Of a stretch of DNA of 64,000 nucleotides, positions 41,638-50,936 are shown piece by piece. Every line of letters begins with the position of its first letter. Position 1 is the first letter of the stretch. Location: NCBI RefSeq assembly GCF_000685395.1, contig NZ_AVSQ01000009.1, forward strand, positions 62,001 to 126,000. The letters run 5' to 3'. The notes under the pieces are model-generated. The model saw only the letters and a list, made by a program, of their open reading frames with translations, was not told the DNA's origin and ran no database searches. The DNA is from Candidatus Nitrosotenuis chungbukensis (GTDB taxonomy: Archaea; Thermoproteota; Nitrososphaeria; Nitrososphaerales; Nitrosopumilaceae). Made by a program: the position numbers and the translations under genes.

Positions 41638-41873
41638 ACATCAATTATTACAGTATTACCTTATAATCTGATCCAAAATTCACTTGTTTGATCAACTGTT
41701 TATAGACTTAAAATCAACTTCAAATTATCTGTTGTAGCCATTTCATGCCTGAAAATATACCATTCAAAATTTGAAATTATAAAATATTACGGGCGACGGC
41801 ATAGTATGAATTTTATCTATAATTTTTCTTATAGTTAAATCAATTTATTGGATGATACGGTAAACCATACATC
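41638..41873. other. Right border of the island, gene-free
   Basis: About 236 AT-rich bases. No tRNA, no long repeat shared with the left side; the 9-base TAAATCAAT at 41836-41844 also occurs at 26587-26595, which is too short to call. TATA-like runs near 41845 may belong to the aldehyde dehydrogenase gene. Confidence 0.4.
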
Positions 41874-43445
41874 TTGATTGAGAACGAAAACACCTGGGCA
41901 AACGCAGTAAAAAACAACACGACTGACGAATTTCACAAAAAATTTGATCATGCACTAGAGTCATTTCAAAAAGATCTTGGAAAAACCTACCCTATGATAA
42001 TTGGAGGGAAAGAAGTGTTTTCAGATGATTACTTTGAGGTAAAATCGCCATCTGATACAAAAATTATACTAGGGAAATTTCCGCTTGCAACAAAGGAACA
42101 AACGCAAAATGCAATCGAGTCTGCACACGATGCGTTTCCCAAATGGAGCCAAACCCCATACCAGGAGCGCGTTTCCTTATTTCGGGATATGGCGAGTCAG
42201 TTTTCAGCGCAAAAATTCATACTAGCTGCTATAGTTAGCATGGAAAACGGCAAAAACAGAACTGAGGCAATGGGAGAAATTGACGAAACGATAGACTTTC
42301 TCAGATTTTACGCAGAGCAGCTGGAAGCAAACTATGGATTTGTAAAACCAACGAAAAGCGCAAATCCGAAAGAAAGGACACAGAGTGTTTTAAAGCCATA
42401 CGGAGTATGGGGTATAATTTCTCCGTTTAACTTTCCATCGGCTATTGCAATTGGAATGAGCAGCGGCGCGTTGATCACGGGAAATGCTGTTGTGCTAAAA
42501 CCTGCAAGCGATACACCAATTTCCGCATTCCAGTTTGTCAATGCAATCTACAAAAGAATCCCATCATCTGCAATAAACTTGGTCACAGGTAGGGGTGGAG
42601 TAGTCGGACAAGCGATAGTTGAAAGTCCCCTAGTAAGTGGAATCGCATTTACAGGATCAAAGGAGGTAGGCATTTCAGGATTCAGGACATTTACCCGCGA
42701 ATCCCCAAGGCCATTCATATCAGAGATGGGAGGAAAGAATCCCGTCATAGTGACGGAGTCGGCTGATCTAGAAAAGGCAACAGATGGTGTCTTACGAGCT
42801 GCATTTGGTTATGGCGGACAAAAATGCAGTGCGTGCTCTAGAGTTTACGTGCAAAAAAATATCGCCCCTCAGTTTACAGAAAAACTAGTCAGCAAAGTAA
42901 AAGAGCTTAAAATTGGCAAGCCATGGGAAAAGGACACCTATCTTGGACCAATCATAAATGATGCAGCGCAAAAAAAATTCGAAAGAGCAGTAGAAGTTGC
43001 AAAAAAGGACGGGAAAATAGCATATGGGGGGTCTGTCCTAAAAAACGGAATATACCAAAATGGCTACTATGTCCAGCCGACAGTTGTGACAAATCTACCA
43101 CTGAATCATCAGTTGGTAAAAGAAGAGTTATTCCTGCCGTTTCTGTGTGTTGAAGAATTTGAAAACTTTGATGACGCAATAAAACAGGCAAACGAATCAG
43201 AATACGGCCTTACCGCAGGCATATTCAGCCAAGACAAAAAGCAAATTGACGAATTTTTCTCAAAAATAGAAGCGGGTGTAACATATGCAAACAGAGCTCA
43301 AAGCGCAACTACAGGTGCAATGGTACAATCTCAGCCATTTGTTGGATGGAAGAACTCTGGAATCTCAGGAAAGGGTGCAGGTGGGCAATACTATCTGACA
43401 CAGTTTTTGCGGGAGCAAACCCAGACTATCTGCAATGAGTCATAG
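41874..43445 (+). CDS. Aldehyde dehydrogenase, probable 1-pyrroline-5-carboxylate dehydrogenase
   Basis: 523 residues from TTG. The NAD-binding PFNFPSAIAIGMSSGALITGNAVVLKPASDT, catalytic glutamate in EMGGKNPVIV near residue 284, and catalytic cysteine in FGYGGQKCSACSR near residue 318 are typical; the QKCSACSR signature and length point to the P5C dehydrogenase (PruA/RocA) branch, which turns glutamate semialdehyde into glutamate. Succinate-semialdehyde or other aldehydes are alternatives. No proline dehydrogenase is adjacent. It is the first gene past the island and converges with coaBC. Confidence 0.85.
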   Translation: MIENENTWANAVKNNTTDEFHKKFDHALESFQKDLGKTYPMIIGGKEVFSDDYFEVKSPSDTKIILGKFPLATKEQTQNAIESAHDAFPKWSQTPYQERVSLFRDMASQFSAQKFILAAIVSMENGKNRTEAMGEIDETIDFLRFYAEQLEANYGFVKPTKSANPKERTQSVLKPYGVWGIISPFNFPSAIAIGMSSGALITGNAVVLKPASDTPISAFQFVNAIYKRIPSSAINLVTGRGGVVGQAIVESPLVSGIAFTGSKEVGISGFRTFTRESPRPFISEMGGKNPVIVTESADLEKATDGVLRAAFGYGGQKCSACSRVYVQKNIAPQFTEKLVSKVKELKIGKPWEKDTYLGPIINDAAQKKFERAVEVAKKDGKIAYGGSVLKNGIYQNGYYVQPTVVTNLPLNHQLVKEELFLPFLCVEEFENFDDAIKQANESEYGLTAGIFSQDKKQIDEFFSKIEAGVTYANRAQSATTGAMVQSQPFVGWKNSGISGKGAGGQYYLTQFLREQTQTICNES

Positions 43446-43446
43446 A

Positions 43447-44673
43447 TTAGATTCTGTTTTCAATTTGCTTTCTAATAAATTTTGAAATTTCAACCTTATT
43501 CTTTCTTCCAGAACTGGTCACTTTTCCAGAGCTGTCTACTATCAAGATTTCGTTGTACTGGGGATCTTTTTGGTATTTGTAGCCGATGTCATTTGCGATT
43601 ATCATATCTGCATCTGACTCGCGGAGCTTTTTTCTTGCAGATTCGATGAGTGATTTTTTGGAAATGTCAGTTTCTGCCTTGAACCCAACAAGAAAAACAT
43701 CTGGCTGCATTTTCTTGACATGATCTATGATTTTTGGCGCCCTGTGTAATTTTATGACCAAGTTTTTGTTTGTGCTTTTTATTTTGGATCTTGCTTTTAG
43801 TGTGGTATAATCAGATGCGGCCGCTGATAAAATTACAATGTCATATTTTTTTTTCATTTCCTTTTTTACTGCACCAAACATTTCATTTACGGTTTTGACT
43901 GGTATGATTTTGGCCCCCTTTGGCGGCTCTTCTCTTCCAGGACCGTACACCAGTGTTACCTTTGCTCCTGCAGAAACAAGCTGGGATGCAAGCAATACGC
44001 CTGTTTTCCCAGTGCTCTGGTTTGTAATCACGCGAACGGGGTCAATGTATTCTATTGTCGGGCCTGCAGTGATCAGAATTTTTTTCCCATCTAGTATGGG
44101 GGAATGACCAAACTTTTTCAAAACATATTCCAAGACATCTTCAGGTTCGGCGACCTTTGCCTTTCCCTCAATCATTTGAGGCGAAATAAACCCGATTTTA
44201 TCTTTGAGAAACCCGATATTTCGTAATACTGCAGAGTTTTCATACATTGCCTCATGCATTGCAAGTGCCATCAAAATTGGAATCTTTGCACCAAACCCGA
44301 CAGTCAGGACAGTTGATACTGGAGTATCATCAATTCCATTTGCAAGCTTACCAAGCGTGTTTGCAGTAGCTGGGTACACCACAATGATATCTGACTGTCT
44401 GTAATCTGCTAGTTTGATGTGCTCCAGATCCCCAGTAAGCTTTGTAATTACCTCATTTCCAGTTGCCCACTTGAAGTAGTCTGGCTGGATCAGCTTGGTC
44501 ACTGCATCGCTTGCAACACAAATCACATCCGCACCATGTCTCATCAAAAGTCTTGCAAGCTCAAGTGCCTTGTATGCTGCAACGCTTCCTGATATACACA
44601 GAACAATTTTTTTCCCTGACAGCTCTGTTCCGTATGACTCCACTATATCTAAAGATGGGTGCTTATTTGCCAA
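43447..44673 (-). CDS. coaBC: Bifunctional phosphopantothenoylcysteine synthetase/decarboxylase
   Basis: 408 residues. CoaC domain (about 20-185) binds FMN: CISGSVAAYKALELARLL, the histidine in GDLEHIKLAD near residue 85, and VYPATANTLGKLANG. CoaB domain (about 195-405) has ILITAGPTIEYIDPVRVITNQSTGKTG and VGFKAET. Together they convert 4'-phosphopantothenate to 4'-phosphopantetheine using cysteine and a nucleotide. It is last in a tightly packed four-gene operon, overlapping panB by 11 bases. Confidence 0.95.
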   Translation of the reverse strand: MANKHPSLDIVESYGTELSGKKIVLCISGSVAAYKALELARLLMRHGADVICVASDAVTKLIQPDYFKWATGNEVITKLTGDLEHIKLADYRQSDIIVVYPATANTLGKLANGIDDTPVSTVLTVGFGAKIPILMALAMHEAMYENSAVLRNIGFLKDKIGFISPQMIEGKAKVAEPEDVLEYVLKKFGHSPILDGKKILITAGPTIEYIDPVRVITNQSTGKTGVLLASQLVSAGAKVTLVYGPGREEPPKGAKIIPVKTVNEMFGAVKKEMKKKYDIVILSAAASDYTTLKARSKIKSTNKNLVIKLHRAPKIIDHVKKMQPDVFLVGFKAETDISKKSLIESARKKLRESDADMIIANDIGYKYQKDPQYNEILIVDSSGKVTSSGRKNKVEISKFIRKQIENRI

Positions 44674-45502
44674 TTTCCTTTCTTAATTTTTCAAGCTCGG
44701 ATTTGTCCATTGAAAACCAGTTTTCCTCTGCAGGAAATTTTCCAGATTCAACATCTGTTCTATAGTTTGATACTGCCTTTGTTATCTGATCTGATAATGA
44801 CAAGTATTGCTTTACAAATTTTGGTTTGAGCTTATCATACATGCCCAAAATATCGTGAACCACAAGCACCTGACCGTCACAATACTTTCCTGAGCCAATT
44901 CCAATTGTCGGAACGGAAATGGCTTCTGAAATTATCTTTGATACCTCATCTGTCACCATTTCAAGAGCTATGCTGAATACGCCTGCTTCTTCTAGCGCCT
45001 TTGCGTCCTCGATTAGTCTTACAGCGGCATCCTTGGTTCTTCCCTGAACTTTGTAGCCTTGTGCAAGCGTGGTGGTCTGGGGCTGAAACCCAATGTGCCC
45101 CATCACGGGAATGCCTGTTTCTACTATTGCCTTGATTGTACCTGACATTGCTTTTCCGCCTTCAAGCTTTACTGCATCTGCTCCCGCCTTTACCAGTCTG
45201 CCAGAGTTTGCGATTGCATCGCTAGTGCTTGCCTGGTACGACATAAATGGAAGATCGGAAACTATGAGTGCATTTTGGCGCGCCCTACTTACTGCCTCTG
45301 TAAACAAAACCATTTGATCCATGGTAACTGGAATGGTACTCTCATATCCTAACATCACCATGCCTGCACTATCGCCAACAAGCAGAATGTCAATTCCCGC
45401 CTTGTCACATAATGATGCCATGGTATAGTCATATGCGGTGATTACGGAAATTTTTGTTCCAGACTGTCTTTTTTCCAAGATGTCTCTTACTGACTTATGC
45501 AA
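44663..45502 (-). CDS. panB: Ketopantoate hydroxymethyltransferase
   Basis: 279 residues. It transfers a hydroxymethyl group from methylene-tetrahydrofolate (or archaeal analogue) to 2-oxoisovalerate, giving ketopantoate. The family motifs are present: VITAYDYTMASLCDKAGIDILLVGDS, GADAVKLEGG, and GHIGFQPQTTTLAQGYKVQGR. Metal-binding aspartates lie in the first and third motifs. Overlaps of 8 bases with PPS and 11 bases with coaBC show coupled translation in the CoA operon. Confidence 0.95.
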   Translation of the reverse strand: MHKSVRDILEKRQSGTKISVITAYDYTMASLCDKAGIDILLVGDSAGMVMLGYESTIPVTMDQMVLFTEAVSRARQNALIVSDLPFMSYQASTSDAIANSGRLVKAGADAVKLEGGKAMSGTIKAIVETGIPVMGHIGFQPQTTTLAQGYKVQGRTKDAAVRLIEDAKALEEAGVFSIALEMVTDEVSKIISEAISVPTIGIGSGKYCDGQVLVVHDILGMYDKLKPKFVKQYLSLSDQITKAVSNYRTDVESGKFPAEENWFSMDKSELEKLRKEIGK

Positions 45503-46247
45503 TCCTTGCCCTCCTTGTCAAGTAATTTCTTATTTCAGAGATGGATTTTGCAAGATTTTTTTTGTTATCAAACGGCATGTTGCGCAGTTTTTTCTTTTGC
45601 GTTTTTTCACAAGCGTCAATCAACTCCCTTATTCCACGAACGACATTGTCCACAATAGTAATGTCTGCTGTTTGTGCGGTCCTGGATAGTGGATTTAGGT
45701 CAAACGTAATGACTTTCTTTCCTGCTTTTTTGAGTGCTATAGTTCTGTCGCCGTCTTCCAGTGGGACCAACACTACGTCTGCAATGTAAATTCCATCCCT
45801 GTCTACAATTCTTCTTGCACTGTCTAGGCCAGAAATTCTAGTGGAGTTTTTCTTGTCCACACCAAGGATTTCTTTTGCACCGTTTTTGTGCAATACCTTC
45901 AAAATGGTTTGCTTTCTTTTTTCGTTGGCATAAAACAGATTTATCTCAATTTTTGCATTTGCTACCTTTGATAGTTCTATTATCTCCCTTGGACACAGCC
46001 CTGCAATGTTGCCGTTTACCGAGATAACAGGATGTTTTGCAGAAACAAGCGCAAATGCGGCTGCCTTTATCGCGTTTTTTGCAGATTTTGATGTTTTTTC
46101 ACCTATCAAATAATCAAATGCCTCGCCACGGCCATGCGCCATGAGGCCTTCTTTTGCAACCAGTCCGTCATCAAACGCATTGACAAGTCGTTCCCTAACA
46201 TACAGAGAATGAGCTCTTGGATGATTCTTTGGAATTAGATTTGTCAT
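45495..46247 (-). CDS. 4-phosphopantoate-beta-alanine ligase (phosphopantothenate synthetase, PPS)
   Basis: 250 residues. This archaeal enzyme joins 4-phosphopantoate and beta-alanine using ATP. Recognisable features are IPKNHPRAHSLYVRERLV at the start, GLMAHGRGEAFDYLIGEKT near residue 38, and DLNPLSRTAQTADITIVDNVVR near residue 200, as in the Thermococcus PPS family. It abuts the pantoate kinase gene with no gap, which fits the pathway order: pantoate is phosphorylated first, then ligated. Confidence 0.92.
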   Translation of the reverse strand: MTNLIPKNHPRAHSLYVRERLVNAFDDGLVAKEGLMAHGRGEAFDYLIGEKTSKSAKNAIKAAAFALVSAKHPVISVNGNIAGLCPREIIELSKVANAKIEINLFYANEKRKQTILKVLHKNGAKEILGVDKKNSTRISGLDSARRIVDRDGIYIADVVLVPLEDGDRTIALKKAGKKVITFDLNPLSRTAQTADITIVDNVVRGIRELIDACEKTQKKKLRNMPFDNKKNLAKSISEIRNYLTRRARIA

Positions 46248-47144
46248 TTAGCTAACTAGTCTTGCTCCAAGATCATCAATTTTTGACTTGATAATGATTC
46301 CGTCATTGTACTTTTCCAATATTTTCAAAACTTTGTCTTTCAAATCTTGTGAAACAAGTGTGAAAATCGTCTCACCAAAAAGTGCAACACCACATTTTAT
46401 TCCGTTTTTGTGCAGATCATCTATCACTGCTTTCATTTTGGGGGTTATGATGTTCACATAGTTTGCAAATTCTACAGATGAATCATGGAACTCATTGATG
46501 TCTTCTGACTGTACCAGTTTGTTTACCATTTTTCCGCCAAGACCGTTTATCGACGACATTCTCTCCTTCATGAACTGTTTTGTCGAAATTGGAGCAAAGC
46601 AAATCATGATTGCAGAATATGATTCGGTTGATATTTTTTTAATGGATCCAATTCCTGGAGCACCGCCTTTAACTCTGATCTCGAATCCGCCGTGATATGA
46701 CGCCAAGACATCACCAAGACCTGTCTGGCAAGACACTTCTGCAACATGGGCAATCCTTCCGAGTTTTTCATTTGAAAATCCAGTTCCAAATGCTTGGTTT
46801 AGTGCAAAGGCAAGTGACAATGCAACCGCGGCGGAGCAGCCAAATCCATATCCAACTGGAACTTTGATGTCGTGGTGTATGCTGAGAAAATAACTTCCCT
46901 TGATATTTTTCAAAAATTCCCTGATCACAAATTCAGAGACTTGTGTGTTATCTGACTGATATCCTGTAACTCTGATCTTAAAATCAGTGTAATCAGATTC
47001 CTCGATTTCTACCGTAGTGATGACGCCTGATTGAATTGAAAACCCGGCCCCCAAAGACCCTTGAAATTCAGGCCTTTGTTTTTCATCTAACTCTGCCTTG
47101 AAAAATCCCGTTATGTGTGCAGGACTGAACGCCATTCCCCTCAT
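46248..47144 (-). CDS. Pantoate kinase (PoK, GHMP family)
   Basis: 298 residues; ATG 47144 or 47135. The GHMP phosphate-binding loop VPVGYGFGCSAAVALSLAFAL is near residue 100, the N-terminal SPAHITGFF motif marks archaeal pantoate kinases, and the C-terminal GVALFGETIFTLV resembles the family glycine motif. It phosphorylates pantoate to 4-phosphopantoate in the archaeal CoA route that replaces pantothenate kinase. First gene of the operon PoK-PPS-panB-coaBC; divergent from the PhoU-like gene across 64 AT-rich bases. Confidence 0.9.
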   Translation of the reverse strand: MRGMAFSPAHITGFFKAELDEKQRPEFQGSLGAGFSIQSGVITTVEIEESDYTDFKIRVTGYQSDNTQVSEFVIREFLKNIKGSYFLSIHHDIKVPVGYGFGCSAAVALSLAFALNQAFGTGFSNEKLGRIAHVAEVSCQTGLGDVLASYHGGFEIRVKGGAPGIGSIKKISTESYSAIMICFAPISTKQFMKERMSSINGLGGKMVNKLVQSEDINEFHDSSVEFANYVNIITPKMKAVIDDLHKNGIKCGVALFGETIFTLVSQDLKDKVLKILEKYNDGIIIKSKIDDLGARLVS

Positions 47145-47208
47145 GATCGCAGTTTAAATTTTACTAAAAATATAAGAATATGGCTTAAATTAATTATATT
47201 AGTATAAA

Positions 47209-48186
47209 TTGACTAAATTCATTCGACGCCTGCAAAAGATTGGAAGCAGCATTCTGGTATCACTCCCAAAGGAATGGGTGGATGCAAACAAGCTTGAAAA
47301 AAGTACCGAAGTAGAAATTGAAACAAACGAAAACACCATCTCAATCACAGTAAACAAAACGGAAAGGCCCTCAAAGGAGGTGGTGATTTCGTATCCGCTT
47401 CCGCAGGACGAAAACATTGTTGCAGATATCACGGGCGCATATCTTCTTGGATATGACATAATTCGAATAAAGGGAAAGACTAGCATCCCAGTTGAGGACA
47501 GGGAAAAAATTCGTAACTCCATGAGAAGACTGGTCGGAATGGAAATAGTAGAGGAGGATTCTTCTAACATAAATGTCCAATTTCTCTTGGATGCAACCAC
47601 ACTAAATCCCGATAAAATTCTAAAACGAATTAGCTCAATTGCGCTAGGCATGTTCAATGACATCTCGCTGGCGCTAATCTCCGATGACAAGTCAAATCTT
47701 CAGACCCTTCCAAATAGGGACGACGAGGTAGACAGACAGTATTTCTTGCTTGTCAGATTAATTCGAAGCACAATGCTTGACAAAAGGCTTGCAACCACGT
47801 TTCATCTTGAAAACATTGATGTCTTGGATTATAGAATAGCTGCAAACATTTTGGAAACAGCCTGCGATACTCTGGTGGAAATTGCAAACACTATATCAAA
47901 TACACATCTGTCTAAAAACGACCTTCGCAAAATTTACGATCTCACAAAGGACATTGAAAGCATACACCAAAAATCAATTGACGCATTCATTGGGCATAAT
48001 AGAAGGCTAGCAATAGATGCAATATCACATCATAGAAAATTTCAGAGAAAAATATCTGATATTCGTTCCTCAATTGAGGAAAAAAACCAACTTCCGATAG
48101 ATCTGGTGGATCTCATCTATATGTTTGAAAGAGTTTCAAGATCTTGGGCAGATATCTCGGATCTGGTAAAACCCATCTATAACTAG
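47209..48186 (+). CDS. AbrB-PhoU domain phosphate-uptake-type regulator
   Basis: 325 residues from TTG. Residues 1-45 ([38 protein letters not shown]) form a SpoVT/AbrB swapped-hairpin DNA-binding domain; the remaining region has two helical PhoU-like bundles ([20 protein letters not shown] and [20 protein letters not shown]). These archaeal proteins are thought to link phosphate status to gene control; pst genes are not nearby. Its end overlaps the convergent NUDIX gene by four bases. Confidence 0.85.
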   Translation: MTKFIRRLQKIGSSILVSLPKEWVDANKLEKSTEVEIETNENTISITVNKTERPSKEVVISYPLPQDENIVADITGAYLLGYDIIRIKGKTSIPVEDREKIRNSMRRLVGMEIVEEDSSNINVQFLLDATTLNPDKILKRISSIALGMFNDISLALISDDKSNLQTLPNRDDEVDRQYFLLVRLIRSTMLDKRLATTFHLENIDVLDYRIAANILETACDTLVEIANTISNTHLSKNDLRKIYDLTKDIESIHQKSIDAFIGHNRRLAIDAISHHRKFQRKISDIRSSIEEKNQLPIDLVDLIYMFERVSRSWADISDLVKPIYN

Positions 48187-48698
48187 TATATCTTATTTTT
48201 TAGCGCATAGGTCAAAACCGCACATATGGTTTTAGAGTCAATGATCTTGCCGTTTTTTATCATGCCTAGTAATTTTTTCATATCTATTTTTACCACCGAC
48301 ATGATTTCATCGTCATCTAACATTTGGTCGCTGACTTTCTGTAGATTCTTTGCCACAAAACAGTGTATTGCCTCCTTGTTGTAGCCAACAGATGGATAAT
48401 ACGTGATAAGATGAGTCAGTTTCCTTGCCTTGTAGCCGGTTTCTTCTTGGATTTCGCGAAATGCGCATTTTTCAGGCTTTTCTCCCTTTTCAAGTGTGCC
48501 TGCAGGAATTTCTAAAATGTAGCCATGAGGAAATCTATGCTGCTTTACCAAAATTACCCTGCCTTTCTCATCAAAACCAAGTATTGCTGCTGCCCCACGG
48601 TGCTCAATTACCTCTCGTCTTACCTTTCTACCGTTTATGGTTAGATCGTATATGGTCAGACCTAGAATTTTCCCCTCATAGATTGTTTTTTTCTTCAA
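48183..48698 (-). CDS. NUDIX hydrolase, ADP-ribose pyrophosphatase-like
   Basis: 171 residues. The Nudix box G-x5-E-x7-R-E-x-x-E-E-x-G is seen as [23 protein letters not shown] near residues 75-97. The N-terminal strand [32 protein letters not shown] is typical of the ADP-ribose pyrophosphatase subgroup, which cleaves ADP-ribose and similar nucleotide sugars to limit their build-up. It converges with the PhoU-like gene and lies 27 bases downstream of the Lrp-type gene on the same strand. Confidence 0.88.
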   Translation of the reverse strand: MKKKTIYEGKILGLTIYDLTINGRKVRREVIEHRGAAAILGFDEKGRVILVKQHRFPHGYILEIPAGTLEKGEKPEKCAFREIQEETGYKARKLTHLITYYPSVGYNKEAIHCFVAKNLQKVSDQMLDDDEIMSVVKIDMKKLLGMIKNGKIIDSKTICAVLTYALKNKIY

Positions 48699-48725
48699 CT
48701 GATGATTTTTTAGTTGAATGCTATT

Positions 48726-49646
48726 TTAATTTGTCTGGTACATCAAATGCAGCTTTCCAGAAGATTTTGAGCTCTTGATGGTATCCTTGATCCATTGCTG
48801 TGGCAGTTCTATCTTTTTTGGGATAAACAAATCTGCAATGGATACTCCTTTTACCATTCTTACCTGCTGCGTTATGTTGTCAAGCTCAAATATGTTATTG
48901 CTGTACAAGAATAGCACAATTTGGTTTTTTGCAATGAATGGCTTTTGCAAAAAATAGCCTGAAAATTCTTTTTTCAATCTGTTTAGGGTTTCATTTAGGT
49001 TTCCATCAATCCATGCCAATACAGCAAACGGTATGTACTGATCAAATTTTGAAGGATTGAAAATTAGAGTAAACTGGATTGCCTCGTCATTTTGTAATTT
49101 CTTTAATGATCTTGCAACTGTTTTTGTGGACAGCTTGGCGGTCTTTGCAAGATCTTCAATTTTCATTCTTGGGTTTTTCATGAGCTGGTTTATTATTTCA
49201 AGATCCGTTTTTATCAAATCTGATCTCACGCCAGGATTGACAGCTTCAAAAATGCTGAGAACTCTAACATCTTTCATGAGATTTTTCATGATCTCTATTT
49301 TTTGCTGCACGTCTTCTTTTACCACGATGCCGCAAACTGTAATTCCGCCAACACAAGGAACCATGAAAAATGGTTCGCCGATTAGTTTTACCTGCTTTAG
49401 GATTTCATCGGAATCTTGGCCTGTCGTTACGATGTAGATTAGATTGTAACCTAACACCGGCGGCTCTATCTTTAATGTGAAATTTTCAATCATTTTGCTC
49501 TGAATCATCTTTTCAATTCTGGACTTCACCGCAGCACCAGAAATTCCGATTCTATTGCCTATTTGCCTGTCTGATTCCCTACAGTTGTCCAGCAATGAGC
49601 CTAGGATTTTTAGGTCTAATTTGTCCAATTTGTTATTTTTAGGCAT
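48726..49646 (-). CDS. Lrp/AsnC-type regulator with two helix-turn-helix domains
   Basis: 306 residues from ATG 49646. The first HTH (LDLKILGSLLDNCRESDRQIGNRIGISGAAVKSRI, about 8-45) is followed by a RAM-like region; the second HTH (TDLEIINQLMKNPRMKIEDLAKTAKLSTKTVARSLKKL) is near residue 150 with a further ligand-binding-like region. The frame is open upstream to 49847, but that part runs through the divergent promoter. It is divergent from the ABC export operon, so it may regulate that operon; this is inference from layout. Confidence 0.82.
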   Translation of the reverse strand: MPKNNKLDKLDLKILGSLLDNCRESDRQIGNRIGISGAAVKSRIEKMIQSKMIENFTLKIEPPVLGYNLIYIVTTGQDSDEILKQVKLIGEPFFMVPCVGGITVCGIVVKEDVQQKIEIMKNLMKDVRVLSIFEAVNPGVRSDLIKTDLEIINQLMKNPRMKIEDLAKTAKLSTKTVARSLKKLQNDEAIQFTLIFNPSKFDQYIPFAVLAWIDGNLNETLNRLKKEFSGYFLQKPFIAKNQIVLFLYSNNIFELDNITQQVRMVKGVSIADLFIPKKIELPQQWIKDTIKSSKSSGKLHLMYQTN

Positions 49647-49745
49647 TAATTTCTTATTAAAGGATACTATTCTTATGTAAAAGTGTCTATTATATTCAAA
49701 ATATGTAGATAATATATTAAATATCGGACTATTCTGTATTAATCG
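49647..49745. promoter_or_regulatory. Divergent promoter between the Lrp-type and ABC export genes
   Basis: About 100 very AT-rich bases with several TATA-like runs (for example AATATATTAAATATC near 49713-49727, about 25 bases before TTG 49746). It is a likely target of the neighbouring regulator, though I see no clean palindrome. Confidence 0.4.
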
Positions 49746-50936
49746 TTGGATTACAGGATTCAGCTGGCAACTAGAATGCTTGCAAACAAGAGGGGCAGTT
49801 TGCTTGGCGCAATCATGGCAGTATCCATTGGAATTTTGGTAATTCATGTTAATTTTGTAATATTTCAGGGATTGTATGACGCAATAATTCGTGACTTGTC
49901 AGGATATAGGTTTGGAGACGTGCTTGTGACAAACAGAGAAGACGTCATTACGGAAAAATCCGACGTTTTTTTAGTAAATTGGTTTGAGAGAATACCGTAT
50001 GTAGAGGCTGCTGCCCCTAGGATGTCCTCATCAGCCTCAATCAATGTTACCAAGTCTGGAAAAATAATTCAAGATTTTCAGGTTCCAGTTGTTGGAGTTG
50101 ACCCATTTCAGGACACCAGAGTGTCAACCGTCCATGAAACAGTAAGTGAGGGACAGTACGTCTTTTCAAGAAACTCAATTGTTGTTGGTTCTATTGTAGC
50201 GCGTGATCTTGGTGGTGTAACTGTTGGGGATAATCTGCAGCTAAAGATAGTAAACAGGCATGGTGAGGACGCAATAAAGCGTTTTATTGTAACTGGCATA
50301 GCAAGATCACCCGGTGGACAAGGGTTTGACTCTGACGTTGTCATACATATTGATACACTACGAGATATGCTGGATCGTAACAAAGAAACCGGCCAGATTC
50401 TTGTCAAACTAAACGATCCAACAAAAGCTGACGAGGTAAAGGATCTCTTTTTGCGTTCTTTTCCAAACGATGACTTTAAGGCAGAAACAATAGAAGAATC
50501 CGCCGAGCAAACTCTGAGTGGATTCAGATCAGGAATCGCAATGATCAACATGATTGGTTATTTTGGAATGATGTCGTCTGCTTTTGCAGTGGTGACAATT
50601 CAGATAATGCTGGTGTCAAGCAAGACACGTGAAGTGGGAATTATGAGGGCAATCGGAGCAAAAAGGAAGGATATTCTCATAATCTTCTTGTTTCAGGGCA
50701 TGATTATAGGCATGGTGGGCGCAGGAGTGGGAACGGCCTTTGGCCTGAGCTACACATTTTATGCAAAGGAGACCAAAATGTCATTTCAAGGAAGTCTTCC
50801 GCTTCAGGTAAGCTATGATTGGTCCAAGATAACACAGACTGCAATCATGGCATTCGGACTTGCAGTTATCGCTTCAATTTATCCTGCATTCAAGGCGACA
50901 AAACTTCAACCAGTGGAGGCGATGCGCTCTGTCTAG
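49746..50936 (+). CDS. MacB/LolC-like ABC transporter permease
   Basis: 396 residues from TTG. One N-terminal membrane segment (GSLLGAIMAVSIGILVIHVNFVIF), a large extracytoplasmic domain (about 45-265), and three C-terminal segments (MINMIGYFGMMSSAFAVVTIQIMLV, ILIIFLFQGMIIGMVGAGVGTAF, AIMAFGLAVIASIYPAF) give the FtsX/MacB fold. The cytoplasmic motif KTREVGIMRAIGAKR is typical. These transporters act as mechanotransmission devices or exporters of lipids or peptides, not importers. First gene of the ABC export operon; no bacterial MacA is expected or seen. Confidence 0.88.
   Translation: MDYRIQLATRMLANKRGSLLGAIMAVSIGILVIHVNFVIFQGLYDAIIRDLSGYRFGDVLVTNREDVITEKSDVFLVNWFERIPYVEAAAPRMSSSASINVTKSGKIIQDFQVPVVGVDPFQDTRVSTVHETVSEGQYVFSRNSIVVGSIVARDLGGVTVGDNLQLKIVNRHGEDAIKRFIVTGIARSPGGQGFDSDVVIHIDTLRDMLDRNKETGQILVKLNDPTKADEVKDLFLRSFPNDDFKAETIEESAEQTLSGFRSGIAMINMIGYFGMMSSAFAVVTIQIMLVSSKTREVGIMRAIGAKRKDILIIFLFQGMIIGMVGAGVGTAFGLSYTFYAKETKMSFQGSLPLQVSYDWSKITQTAIMAFGLAVIASIYPAFKATKLQPVEAMRSV

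Larger units (their letters stand above)
26571..41640. mobile_element. Accessory island with integrase, restriction-modification genes and replication-like module
   Basis: From the integrase at 26652 to the small gene ending at 41637 the content is accessory: tyrosine recombinase, Mod/Res pair, ribbon-helix-helix genes, P-loop ATPase and unassigned genes. Most of it is visibly more AT-rich than the flanks, except 34.5-36.8 kb. The flanks (helicase side and aldehyde dehydrogenase side) are core-like. I found no convincing attachment repeats or tRNA, so the borders are approximate; it may be two elements side by side. Confidence 0.6.

Noticed and set aside
26587-41844. TAAATCAAT as attachment-site repeat of the island
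   Set aside because: It is only 9 bases (13 of 16 with flanks) in very AT-rich DNA, and no tRNA or target gene end is involved.
26405-41865. AAACCATAC shared near both borders (about 26422 and 41861)
   Set aside because: Nine bases only, with different flanks; easily by chance.
49647-49847. 67-residue N-terminal extension of the Lrp-type regulator
   Set aside because: It runs through the divergent AT-rich promoter into the permease gene, and the family start MPKNNKLDKLDLKIL is at 49646.
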